Assembly: GCA_913774625.1 (NCBI GenBank)
Contig: CAJYHL010000019.1
Location: 1 to 64,000 of the forward strand
Reading direction: 5' to 3'
DNA: 64,000 bases
Origin: an uncultured Acidovorax sp.
GTDB lineage: Bacteria; Pseudomonadota; Gammaproteobacteria; Burkholderiales; Burkholderiaceae_C
Part shown: one piece after another, positions 1-7,374 of the stretch
Layout: every line of letters starts with the position of its first letter
How positions within the stretch are numbered: position 1 is the stretch's first letter
Position numbers and translations under genes: made by a program
Notes under the pieces: model-generated
Databases searched by the model: none
The model's input: the letters and a program-made list of their open reading frames with translations, nothing else
What the model was told of the DNA's origin: nothing

Positions 1-1232
1 CGAAATCGGGCGATTGGACGCCCCGGCTGCTTGCATGGACATGAGTCCATGCGGCGCATCCGAAGCATCCACTCATCCCGATTGCGCTCCAACGCGATCC
101 CCTGCGAGATCGTAAACACGTTCTCAGCCAGCTCCAGAGTCACGTGAGGTTCGTGCAACCGGATGGTTCTGCCGATCTGTGTGACCAAGAAGGAGTCCGG
201 CAACGCCTTCTCGAGCTCACGATTCAGAAGTCGATGCACTTCCAGTGCTTCAACGCTTTCCACCAAGGCATCATAGTCGTCCCTTGGGCTATCTGAATAG
301 GGGTCAAACTTGAGATCAATGCGACGCAGCTTTGCGGCTTCGGCGTCATCATCACCCAGCTGAGACTTCACATAGTCCTGATAGTGCTTGGAAGTCAAAA
401 ATACCGTCTTTGACTTGTTCAAGCTCAGCCCGTAGTCCATCAAGACGTGGCCAAGGGTGCCCAGTGCCTTATAAGCCTCAGCCGTATTCGCAGCGATCAA
501 GACGTAGTCATCTACATAGCGGCTCCACCGAACGCCTCTTACCGTTAGCGCGGTGTCAAGCTGGTTGAGAAGCAGCTCCGCCAGAACACGAGCTCCTTGG
601 CCACCGACCGGAAGGCCGAAAGAACGCCCTGCAAACAGCTTGCTGAGAAGCGCATTGACTTGCTTAGCAACTGCAGCGGCGTCCCCACCCAGGGACATGA
701 TAATGTTCTCGATGTAGTGATGTGAAACGTGCTCGTAGAAGCTTGAAATATCCGTCTGAACTACGACAGCGGAGTCTCCTGCAATCTCAGCCTGAGCCAC
801 TGTCGCGTATTTGTATGCCCGCCAAGACTTTCCCTCGTCAAATAGTTGATCCCCACCGTCAGGCAGGAAGCGGTAAGAACTAGCGGCAGGGGAACGTTGA
901 GGCTCTAGCGATTCGGCAATCGCAATTGCGAGGCCGTTTAGGTAGATATTCCAGAAGAGATGAATCTTAGTCACCACACGGAAGCCTGAAGGTCCGGCGG
1001 GTGAGAGCAAACGCTCGCTGTGAACATGAATCTCTGCGATGCGTTCGTGGTTGTCTTTGCTCGCAGGGCTGTCGCGAAGCTCGGAAAAAAAGCCGTAAGC
1101 GATTGCGGCTAATTCTTGGGCGCGATCGCCACAAAATCGAATGTCTATGTCAAACGGTAGCGTATCGTTGTCACCATGCTTCGCTACATCACGCGCCGCA
1201 CGCTCGAAGTGGCGTAATTCGACCTTTAGCAA
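1..1232 (-). CDS. Reverse transcriptase (RNA-directed DNA polymerase), C-terminus beyond window
   Basis: About 410 codons are open on the minus strand and run off the left edge. Reverse-transcriptase blocks appear in order: TDISSFYEHV with the first catalytic Asp near residue 161, GLPVGGQGARVLAELLLNQL near 205, the RYVDDY catalytic motif with Asp at about 241 and 242, and GLSLNKSKT near 270. No ATG lies in front of the conserved part; I chose TTG at 1230-1232 because AGGAG stands six bases before it. The N-terminal 100 residues match no domain I recognise. No maturase or endonuclease domain is visible so far. Base composition is clearly less GC-rich than the neighbours, which suggests transfer. 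It could be a defence-associated (DRT or Abi type) enzyme, a retron or a group II-like RT; the sequence in view cannot decide. Confidence 0.88.
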   Translation of the reverse strand, partial: MLKVELRHFERAARDVAKHGDNDTLPFDIDIRFCGDRAQELAAIAYGFFSELRDSPASKDNHERIAEIHVHSERLLSPAGPSGFRVVTKIHLFWNIYLNGLAIAIAESLEPQRSPAASSYRFLPDGGDQLFDEGKSWRAYKYATVAQAEIAGDSAVVVQTDISSFYEHVSHHYIENIIMSLGGDAAAVAKQVNALLSKLFAGRSFGLPVGGQGARVLAELLLNQLDTALTVRGVRWSRYVDDYVLIAANTAEAYKALGTLGHVLMDYGLSLNKSKTVFLTSKHYQDYVKSQLGDDDAEAAKLRRIDLKFDPYSDSPRDDYDALVESVEALEVHRLLNRELEKALPDSFLVTQIGRTIRLHEPHVTLELAENVFTISQGIALERNRDEWMLRMRRMDSCPCKQPGRPIARF

Positions 1233-1573
1233 ATCGTTCTCCTGATTATTTTTCCTGGTCTGGTGACTATATGCTATGGTAGCCAGGCCTTGCTATGATA
1301 GTCTCTTATGGAGTGTGGGGGCTCTTCGGTCGAATATACTAATCAGGATCGCCATGTGGCGGCCATTGGCAGCCAGCTGCTAACAGCCTAAACCGGTATT
1401 GCAGCACGCATCATCACACTTGGCTCCACATAAGCGTCAGGTATTAATAGCAGAGGCCTGGGCTACAGCCTTCTTCCCTGTCACTAATGCCCAGCTTTAC
1501 TGACAGGCTTCGTCTTTACCGGGTGTTGCTGCAGCGCCAATCAACCTCCAAGTGATAAACCATCTGCCGGCCC
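1233..1573. other. Gene-free region between the reverse transcriptase and the transporter operon
   Basis: This stretch is less GC-rich than the transporter genes and holds no convincing ORF. It contains several short palindromes (GCTATGGTAGC at 1273-1283, GCCATGTGGC at 1351-1360, GCAGCCAGCTGC at 1369-1380) and a longer inverted repeat at 1477-1507. It is the 5' flank of the reverse transcriptase, so it must hold that gene's promoter and is where an RT-associated non-coding RNA would be sought. No clear sigma-70 promoter was identified. Confidence 0.5.
1477..1507. repeat. Inverted repeat, CCTGTCA / TGACAGG
   Basis: Perfect 7-base arms at 1477-1483 and 1501-1507 flank 17 bases; with one mismatch the pairing extends a few bases inwards (CTAAT against the complement of TTTAC). 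It lies between the 3' end of the permease operon and the reverse transcriptase, at the change in base composition. It may be a weak terminator for the operon, an operator or a trace of an insertion boundary; it has no T tract on either strand. Confidence 0.45.
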
Positions 1574-2374
1574 TCAATGCACCGGCCGCCCCAGCCACCG
1601 GCTCGCCCGCGAGATCCCGTAGTTCACCAGGCAATACAGCCCCGCCACGACCAGATACACCGGCACCAGCGAGTGGTAGTTGGCGATCAGCACCTTGGCG
1701 TTCTGCATCAGCTCGCCATAGGTGACGACATAGCCGAAGGTGGTGTCCTTGACCACGATGACCAGTTGCGCGACCAGGGCCGGGACGATGTAGCGCAGGG
1801 CCTGGGGGAAGACGATGGTGAAGAAGACCTGCGTTTCGGTCAGGCCCAGGCTGCGGGCGGCGTCGGTCTGGCCGCGGGGTACGGCGAGCACGCCGGCGCG
1901 GTAGACCTCGGCCACGACGGCGGCGGTGCTCAAGCCTATGGGCAGGGTGAGCATCCAGTAGGTGCCGAGCTTGATGCCGGCCGCCGGCAGCACCAGGAAG
2001 CACAGGTAGATGAGCAGCAGCGTGGGCGTGCCCCGCAGGAATTCGATGGCCGCGATGCTGGGCCAGCGCAGCAGGCGGGGCCGCGCCAGGCGCCCGGCCA
2101 TCAGCGCCAGGCCCAGGCTCAGCGCGATGGCGGCGCTCATGGCGGCCGATGCCAGGGTGCCGAGCAGGCCCTTGGCCAGAAAGGCCCAGGTCGTCGGCCA
2201 GGCGAAGAACTGCCAGTAGCGGGCTTCCAGCTGCCCGGCGGAATGGAAACGGAACGCGATGCCCGTCGCCAGCGCCAGCAGCAGGCCCCCAGCGATGGCG
2301 CTGCCCGCCAGGGCGATGGCGCGGGCCCGGGGGCCGGGCGTGCCGAACAGGGTGTCTTCCAGAGAGCGGCTCAT
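1574..2374 (-). CDS. Amino-acid ABC transporter permease (HisM/GltK type)
   Basis: A 266-residue inner-membrane permease of the polar amino-acid family. Several hydrophobic helices are visible, and the cytoplasmic coupling (EAA) loop reads AARSLGLTETQVFFTIVFPQ followed by ALRYIVPAL, which in this family docks to the ATPase. The start is the ATG whose ATGA overlaps the stop of the upstream permease gene, indicating translational coupling. It is the last gene of a binding protein-permease-permease operon. The ATP-binding subunit that normally accompanies these genes is not seen on either side within the window; it may be encoded elsewhere or may have been lost where the composition changes downstream. 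The substrate is inferred as glutamate/aspartate-like from family resemblance only. Confidence 0.9.
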   Translation of the reverse strand: MSRSLEDTLFGTPGPRARAIALAGSAIAGGLLLALATGIAFRFHSAGQLEARYWQFFAWPTTWAFLAKGLLGTLASAAMSAAIALSLGLALMAGRLARPRLLRWPSIAAIEFLRGTPTLLLIYLCFLVLPAAGIKLGTYWMLTLPIGLSTAAVVAEVYRAGVLAVPRGQTDAARSLGLTETQVFFTIVFPQALRYIVPALVAQLVIVVKDTTFGYVVTYGELMQNAKVLIANYHSLVPVYLVVAGLYCLVNYGISRASRWLGRPVH

Positions 2375-3033
2375 CGCAGGATCCGCATCTTCTTGTCCAG
2401 CACGGCGCCGGCCCAGCCGATGAGCAGGCCCGTGGCCACGTACATGGCGGCGGCCACGGCGAAGGCGGCCATGCCTGCGGCGGAGTCGGTGGCGATCTTG
2501 GAGACCAGCGCGGTCAGCTCGCGCCCCGGCAGCGGCACCTGCGATGCCAGCGAGGTGGACAGCATCAGCGCGATGAGCAGCGAGGTCAGCGGCTGCACCA
2601 CCGAGCGCAGCGCCTGCGGCAGCACGATCGAATAGATGATGCGCGCGGGCCGCATGCCCAGGCTCAGCGCAGCCTCGATCTGGCCGGCAGGAATAGTGTT
2701 GATGCCCGTGCGCAGGTAGTCCGCGGTGAAGGCGGAGCAGACCAGCGCCAGCGTCAGGACCACGCTGTGTTCGTAGTCGATCACCACTTCCAGGTCGGGC
2801 AGGGCGAAGACGATGAAGATCAGCAGCGCCACGCTGGGGATGTTGCGGAAGACCTCGACGTAGAAGCTGAGGAAGGCGCGCAGCGGCGGCAGGGGAAAGA
2901 GCCGCAGCGCCGCCACGGCCACGCCCAGCGCGAAGCCCGGCACGAAGGAGAGCGCGGTGAGCTTCCAAGTCAGCAAAAGGGCCTGCCAGAAGGCAGGCCC
3001 TTGGCTGGAAAGGAGTCTTTCGACGTCGCCCAT
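2371..3033 (-). CDS. Amino-acid ABC transporter permease (HisQ/GltJ type)
   Basis: A 220-residue integral membrane protein of the same permease family as its downstream neighbour. It has an N-terminal helix starting near residue 20, the family signature FYVEVFRNIPSVALLIFIVF near residues 57-76, and the EAA coupling loop IEAALSLGMRPARIIYSIVL near 129-148. It ends in an ATGA overlap with the second permease and begins 12 bases after the binding-protein stop, so the three genes form one operon read right to left. The two permeases would form a heterodimeric channel. A helix-rich C-terminus ends in a short basic tail. Confidence 0.9.
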   Translation of the reverse strand: MGDVERLLSSQGPAFWQALLLTWKLTALSFVPGFALGVAVAALRLFPLPPLRAFLSFYVEVFRNIPSVALLIFIVFALPDLEVVIDYEHSVVLTLALVCSAFTADYLRTGINTIPAGQIEAALSLGMRPARIIYSIVLPQALRSVVQPLTSLLIALMLSTSLASQVPLPGRELTALVSKIATDSAAGMAAFAVAAAMYVATGLLIGWAGAVLDKKMRILR

Positions 3034-3045
3034 CGTTCCGTTCGG

Positions 3046-3948
3046 TCAGGGCAGGGCGGGAGGCGTCGGGACGGCCGTGCTGCCGGTGCGCTGGCCGATG
3101 GAGATGGTCCAGAGCTTGGCCCAGGTGCCGTCGGCCTCGATCTTCTTCAGGAAGGCGTTGACGAAGGCCACGCCGTCGGAGCTCTTGCGCAGGCCGATGC
3201 CGTAGGGGTCCTGCGCGCCGAAGGGCGCACCGGCGAGCCGGGCGTCCGCGGTGCCCAGGCTCAGGGTGTTGAGCAGCAGGGTGTAGTCGGTCACGTAGGC
3301 GTCCACGCGGCCCTGGCGCAGCGAATCCAGCGCTTCCTGGTGGGTCTGGAATTCCTGCACGATGCTCTTGGGCGCGAACTGCGCGAGGATCGCGGGCCCC
3401 GTGGAGCCGGCCTGCGTGGCGACCTTCTTGCCGGCCAGGTCGTTATACGACTGGATGGCCTTGTTGCTGGCCTTGACCAGCACGCCGGCCTGCGAGGTGT
3501 AGTAGGGGCCGGCAAACGAGATCTTCTCGGCGCGCGCGGGCGTGATGGAATAGGTGGCCAGCACCAGATCGACCTGGTCGTTGATGAGCACCTGCTCGCG
3601 CGTGGACGAGGTCACCTGCGTGAACTGGATCTTGGCAGCATCGCCCAGGATGTAGCGCGTGAGGAGCTGTGCCAAGCCGGCGTCGAAGCCGCGCATCCTG
3701 CCGTCCTTCTCGTTGAGCAGCGAAAACAGGTTCGAGGTCTGCGTGCCGCCCAGGCGCAGCGTGCCGGCCTGCTTGATCTTGCTGGCCCAGGGGCTGGCGG
3801 CGATGGTCTCGGCACTGGCGACGGGGCCTTTGGCGACCAGCGCGTCGAAGGCGGCGGCATCGATGGGCGTGCCCTGTGCGAACAGCGAACCGCTTCCGGC
3901 GATCGCCAGCGCCGCCACGGTGGATTTCAAAATGGTTGTGATCGACAT
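3046..3948 (-). CDS. Periplasmic amino-acid-binding protein of ABC importer (SBP_bac_3)
   Basis: A 300-residue solute-binding protein. The first ~24 residues are a Sec signal peptide (Lys8, hydrophobic core, SLFAQG cleavage region). The mature part has the family-3 binding fold: GTLRLGG, then GFDAGLAQLL, then QVDLVLATYSITPARAEKISFAGPYY, the canonical run of glutamate/aspartate and glutamine receptors, and a second-lobe segment with GKKVATQAGSTGP. The start is the ATG preceded by GAGAGGA at about nine bases. It heads the operon with the two permeases. The closest functional analogues are GluB/GltI-like receptors; the exact ligand cannot be read from sequence. Confidence 0.9.
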   Translation of the reverse strand: MSITTILKSTVAALAIAGSGSLFAQGTPIDAAAFDALVAKGPVASAETIAASPWASKIKQAGTLRLGGTQTSNLFSLLNEKDGRMRGFDAGLAQLLTRYILGDAAKIQFTQVTSSTREQVLINDQVDLVLATYSITPARAEKISFAGPYYTSQAGVLVKASNKAIQSYNDLAGKKVATQAGSTGPAILAQFAPKSIVQEFQTHQEALDSLRQGRVDAYVTDYTLLLNTLSLGTADARLAGAPFGAQDPYGIGLRKSSDGVAFVNAFLKKIEADGTWAKLWTISIGQRTGSTAVPTPPALP

Positions 3949-4055
3949 GCGGTCCTCTCTCTGTAATGGTGTTGCGTTGCTTCGGTCAATGTATAGCACT
4001 GCCGCGGCGCTTGCCGTGTGGGCGAAGGTGGCGAATGCTCCGCGCCGGCGGGCCG

Positions 4056-5012
4056 TCACGCGCCCCGGCCGGACTCCACCAGCTTCACCAGCACCCACAG
4101 CGCCCGGTTCACGGGCGTCGCCACGCCCAGCGCCTGGCCGCGCTGCACCACGTAGCCGTTCAGGTGGTCGATCTCGCTGGGCTTGCCGCGCGCCACGTCC
4201 TGCGCGGTGGACGACAGCTGCCCCGGCATGGTGGCGGCGATGCGGCTCACGGCGGCGGCCACGTCGCCCGGAATGCGGATGCCGTCCGCCTCGGCCACGG
4301 CCAGGCATTCGGCCACCACGTCGGCGATCACGTCGCTCACGCCGGGCGCCCGCACCAGCCGGCCGTAGGGCTGCTGCGCCAGGGCCGACAGGGCGTTGTA
4401 GGCGCAGTTGAGCACCAGCTTGGCCCAGAGCGCGCCGCGCACGTTGTCGGAGATCTCGGTGGCGATGCCGGCGGCGCTGAATTGCTGCGCGATGGCGGCG
4501 CTCGCAGGAGATGGCGCGATCACCAGCTCGCCCCGGCCGTGGTGGCGCACATGGCCGGGGCCGGCCATCTCGGTGGCCACATAGACCACGGCGGCGGCCA
4601 CCGGGTGCGCATCCCCCAGCACGGCGCGCACGCGCTCGTCGTTGTCCACGCCGTTCTGCAGGGTGAGCACCAGGGCGCCGGGCGCCAGGTGCGGTTCGAT
4701 CTGCCGGGCGGCGCTTTCGGTGTCGGTGGACTTCACGCAGAACAGCACCACGTCGGCGCCGCTCACGGCGGCGGGGCCGGTGTCGGCCGCCATCGGCACC
4801 TGTTCGTCGAACGCGGCGGTCTGCAGCCGCAGGCCGCGTGCGCGGATGGCCTCGACATGCGCCTGCCGGCCGATCAGCGTGACGGCATGGCCGGCGCGCG
4901 CCAGCAGGGCGCCGAAGTAGCAGCCGACGGCGCCTGCGCCCATCACGGCGATGCGCAGCGGGGTGGTGGCGTGGTTGGCGGTATACGAGGGGGCGGCGGC
5001 AGCGGCGGTCAT
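4056..5012 (-). CDS. panE: 2-dehydropantoate 2-reductase family protein (PanE/ApbA)
   Basis: A 318-residue NADPH-dependent reductase of the ketopantoate reductase family, which makes pantoate for coenzyme A. The nucleotide-binding start VMGAGAVGCYFGALLARAGH lies near residues 25-44, KSTDTESAARQI and TLQNGVDND follow, and the C-terminal helical domain has ALWAKLVLNCAYNALSAL with the expected Lys and Asn, then EIDHLNGYVVQRG. The start ATG has a strong AAGGAG eight bases upstream. An in-frame upstream extension is Pro/Arg-rich and crosses the poly-G tracts, so I rejected it. Comamonadaceae often carry several paralogues, so the pantoate role is likely but not proven. Confidence 0.85.
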   Translation of the reverse strand: MTAAAAAPSYTANHATTPLRIAVMGAGAVGCYFGALLARAGHAVTLIGRQAHVEAIRARGLRLQTAAFDEQVPMAADTGPAAVSGADVVLFCVKSTDTESAARQIEPHLAPGALVLTLQNGVDNDERVRAVLGDAHPVAAAVVYVATEMAGPGHVRHHGRGELVIAPSPASAAIAQQFSAAGIATEISDNVRGALWAKLVLNCAYNALSALAQQPYGRLVRAPGVSDVIADVVAECLAVAEADGIRIPGDVAAAVSRIAATMPGQLSSTAQDVARGKPSEIDHLNGYVVQRGQALGVATPVNRALWVLVKLVESGRGA

Positions 5013-5047
5013 GGCGGTCTCCTTGAATGTGCGCGCTTGTATGGTAC

Positions 5048-5078
5048 GGGGGGGGGGGGGGGCTTGCGGGGGGGGGGG
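5048..5078. repeat. Two poly-G tracts (G15 and G11) in the promoter region of the panE-like gene
   Basis: On the plus strand there are 15 consecutive G at 5048-5062, CTTGC, then 11 G at 5068-5078; on the coding strand of the downstream gene these are C tracts 36-66 bases before its start codon. Such homopolymers slip readily during replication and would change promoter spacing. The pair could also fold as a G-quadruplex. Confidence 0.9.
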
Positions 5079-5249
5079 CATGGCGCGGCGGCGACCCATG
5101 CGCCTGGCTTATGTAGGAATCTCAGGCGCCTGCTTGCTGGCTTGTCCCGCAGCGCATTTCCCGCTCTGACAGCGTTGCTGCTGCCATCGATGTGCCGCCG
5201 CTTCCATGACAGCCCTCGCTTCCGCATTCCGGCCCGGCCCCGTCCGCAG

Positions 5250-5408
5250 CGCATGGAGTGGCCGGCGAACGAAAAGCGCGCTGCGGCCACGCCATGCAGC
5301 ACGCGTTGCGCCATGTCCTGGATGCTGGCGCTGTCGCCGTAGGACGGCACGATGCAGTCGGCGACATCGAGGGCGCGCCGCACCCATGCCGATTGCAGGC
5401 CGGGCGAT
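5250..5408 (-). pseudogene. Remnant of an alpha/beta hydrolase gene (N-terminal part up to the nucleophile elbow)
   Basis: Between the chemoreceptor and the panE-like gene the minus strand encodes RALDVADCIVPSYGDSASIQ, then DMAQRVLHGV and FSFAGHSM, which reads like the N-terminal third of a small alpha/beta hydrolase ending at the GHSMG nucleophile elbow. Immediately after GHSM the frame turns into an Arg-rich nonsense run, and neither other frame restores a hydrolase. No start codon or ribosome site fits the upstream side either. I interpret this as a decayed fragment; chance resemblance cannot be excluded. Confidence 0.5.
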
Positions 5409-5428
5409 GAGTTTTTCTGATGGGGTGG

Positions 5429-7066
5429 TCAGGCCGCGGCCAGGAAATGCGCCTCCTGCCGGGAGGGCGGGGCTGGCTGCGTGAGCCCGCCGGCCGCGGC
5501 TGCGCCTGCTGGCAGCCGGAACTGCGCCACGGTGCGCGAGAGCGACTCGGCCTGGAATTTCAGGCTGTCGGCCGCTGCGGCGCTTTCTTCGACCAGGGCG
5601 GCGTTCTGCTGCGTGACCTGGTCGAGCTGCTGCACCGCATCGCCCACCTGTCCGATGCCACTGGCCTGCTCGGCGCTGGCGGCGCTGATTTCCGCCACCA
5701 GCGTGGACACTTCGGCGACCCGGGCCACGATGTCCTCCATCGTGCGGCCGGCCTGGGTGACGAGTTCGCTGCCCGTGTTCACGCGCGACACGCTGTTCTC
5801 GATCAGGCCCTTGATCTCGGCGGCGGCCTGCGCGCTGCGCTGCGCGAGGCTGCGCACTTCGCTCGCCACCACGGCGAAGCCGCGCCCCTGCTCGCCCGCG
5901 CGGGCCGCTTCCACGGCCGCGTTCAGCGCCAGGATGTTGGTCTGGAAGGCGATGCCGTTGATGGTGCCGATGATGTCGGCCATGCGGTCCGAGCCCTGGC
6001 GGATGGCGTCCATCGTGCGCACCACGTCCTGCACGACCGTGCCGCCCTGGGCCGCCACGGACGAGGTGTCCGCCACCAGCTGGTGGGCCCGGCGGGCCGA
6101 ATCGGCGTTCTGCTGCACGGTGGAGGTCAGCTCTTCCATGGAGGCGGCGGTTTCCTCCAGGTTGCTGGCCTGCTCTTCGGTGCGCTGGCTCAGGTCGGCA
6201 TTGCCGTTGGCGATCTGCACGGTGCCGGTGGCGATGGAGTCGGAGCCCGCGCGCACGCTGCCCACGATATGCACCAGGCTGTCGTTCATGTGCGCCAGTG
6301 CCGAAAGCAGCTGCCCCACCTCGTCGCGCCGCCCCACGGGAATGCGCGAGGTGAGGTCGCCCCCCGCCACGGCCTGGGCCACCTGCACGGCGCTTTGCAG
6401 CGGGCGGGTGATGGAGCGGGTGATGAGCCAGCCCAGCGCCAGGGCCAGCAGGGCGGCCGCCGTGCCGATGGAGAAAACGGTGAGTCGGCCCGAGCGGACC
6501 TGCGCGTCCGCCCGGTCGCTGTCGCGGTCCATCACCTTCTGCTGGTGGTCCGACAGCCGGGTGATGGCCTCCAGGAAGCGCTGCTGGGCCGGCCGCAGCG
6601 TGGCTTCCAGATGTTCGCGGGCCTGGGCGGTCTGGCCGTCGCGCGTCATCTGCAGCAGGCGATCGACTTCGCGCGCATAGGCCGCACGGGCCGCCTGGCT
6701 GGCCGTCAGCAGTTCGACGCCGGTGGGGGATTTCACCAGCTCCGTCAGCTGCGCGTACAGCTTGGACACCGCCTCCCGGCTTTCGTGGATGTTGCGGGTG
6801 TCTTGCGCGCGGATGTCCGGGCTCTCGAAGATCAGCAGGTTGCGCGTGTGGCGGGCCTGGGCGTTGACCTCGTTGGTGATCTCCGCCAGCAGCTTGACCT
6901 TGGGATAGGCATCGCGCGTGACCTTGGTCAGCGCGCTGTTCACTTCGCCGAGCGCGCCGAGGGCGAGGGCGGCCAGCAAGGCCAGGACTGCGATGACGGC
7001 CACGAAGGCCAGGCCGATGCGGTAGCCGATCCGGAGGTTGCCGAAGAAGGATGCTTTTTCGCTCAT
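5429..7066 (-). CDS. Methyl-accepting chemotaxis protein
   Basis: A 545-residue chemoreceptor. A first membrane helix (about residues 15-38), a periplasmic helical-bundle sensor of about 150 residues, a second membrane helix near 195-215 and a HAMP linker (RSITRPLQSAVQVAQAVAGG) precede the long signalling coiled coil. The hairpin tip reads GIAFQTNILALNAAVEAARA followed by GEQGRGFAVVASEVRSLAQR, the hallmark kinase-contact region. The C-terminus ends QEAHFLAAA and lacks an obvious NWETF-type pentapeptide for CheR/CheB docking. I used the ATG of MSEKASFF; a longer reading adds a non-conserved leader. It stands alone, with an AT-rich upstream region. The ligand is unknown. Confidence 0.93.
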   Translation of the reverse strand: MSEKASFFGNLRIGYRIGLAFVAVIAVLALLAALALGALGEVNSALTKVTRDAYPKVKLLAEITNEVNAQARHTRNLLIFESPDIRAQDTRNIHESREAVSKLYAQLTELVKSPTGVELLTASQAARAAYAREVDRLLQMTRDGQTAQAREHLEATLRPAQQRFLEAITRLSDHQQKVMDRDSDRADAQVRSGRLTVFSIGTAAALLALALGWLITRSITRPLQSAVQVAQAVAGGDLTSRIPVGRRDEVGQLLSALAHMNDSLVHIVGSVRAGSDSIATGTVQIANGNADLSQRTEEQASNLEETAASMEELTSTVQQNADSARRAHQLVADTSSVAAQGGTVVQDVVRTMDAIRQGSDRMADIIGTINGIAFQTNILALNAAVEAARAGEQGRGFAVVASEVRSLAQRSAQAAAEIKGLIENSVSRVNTGSELVTQAGRTMEDIVARVAEVSTLVAEISAASAEQASGIGQVGDAVQQLDQVTQQNAALVEESAAAADSLKFQAESLSRTVAQFRLPAGAAAAGGLTQPAPPSRQEAHFLAAA

Positions 7067-7374
7067 GACGAGATGACTGATGAGGCTGCGGGAACGGGGG
7101 GGCCTGGTGGCACCTCCGGCGTCGTGGATGCCTGGAATGGGCAACTGGGACTTGGTTGCCCACATCCGCAGCTCATCTTAGTTGCCTATCGTCACAATTG
7201 ATTTAATTATTTTTCATGATAAATAAATTTGAAACATAGGTGTGGTAGCGACGCATCGTCTCCGGGCCCATGAAAAAAGCCTGCCGTCGCAGGCGACGGC
7301 AGGCTTGGGGTCAATGTGCTCTCGGGGTACTGGACCTGGGAGGCCTGGTCCATGCAGCGTGGAGCGGGACCGGA
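7067..7374. other. Intergenic region upstream of the chemoreceptor, downstream of the PQQ dehydrogenase
   Basis: The stretch 7195-7240 is strikingly AT-rich for this genome and is the likely promoter area of the chemoreceptor; I could not fit a convincing sigma-28 flagellar promoter. The other end holds the terminator of the dehydrogenase gene. No ORF or RNA gene is apparent. Confidence 0.5.
7273..7305 (-). terminator. Rho-independent terminator of the PQQ dehydrogenase gene
   Basis: An 11-base-pair stem (7278-7288 with 7295-7305, loop of six) followed on the minus strand by TTTTTT. It lies 70 bases after the stop codon of the PQQ dehydrogenase. Confidence 0.9.

Noticed and set aside
2149-3966. 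Long plus-strand frame of 605 codons across the permease and binding-protein genes
   Set aside because: It is a His/Gln/Gly/Arg-rich antisense shadow of three clearly real minus-strand genes; no domain is visible.
7195-7245. Sigma-28 promoter for the chemoreceptor
   Set aside because: CGATAG occurs but no TAAA lies at the required distance; only general AT-richness supports a promoter.
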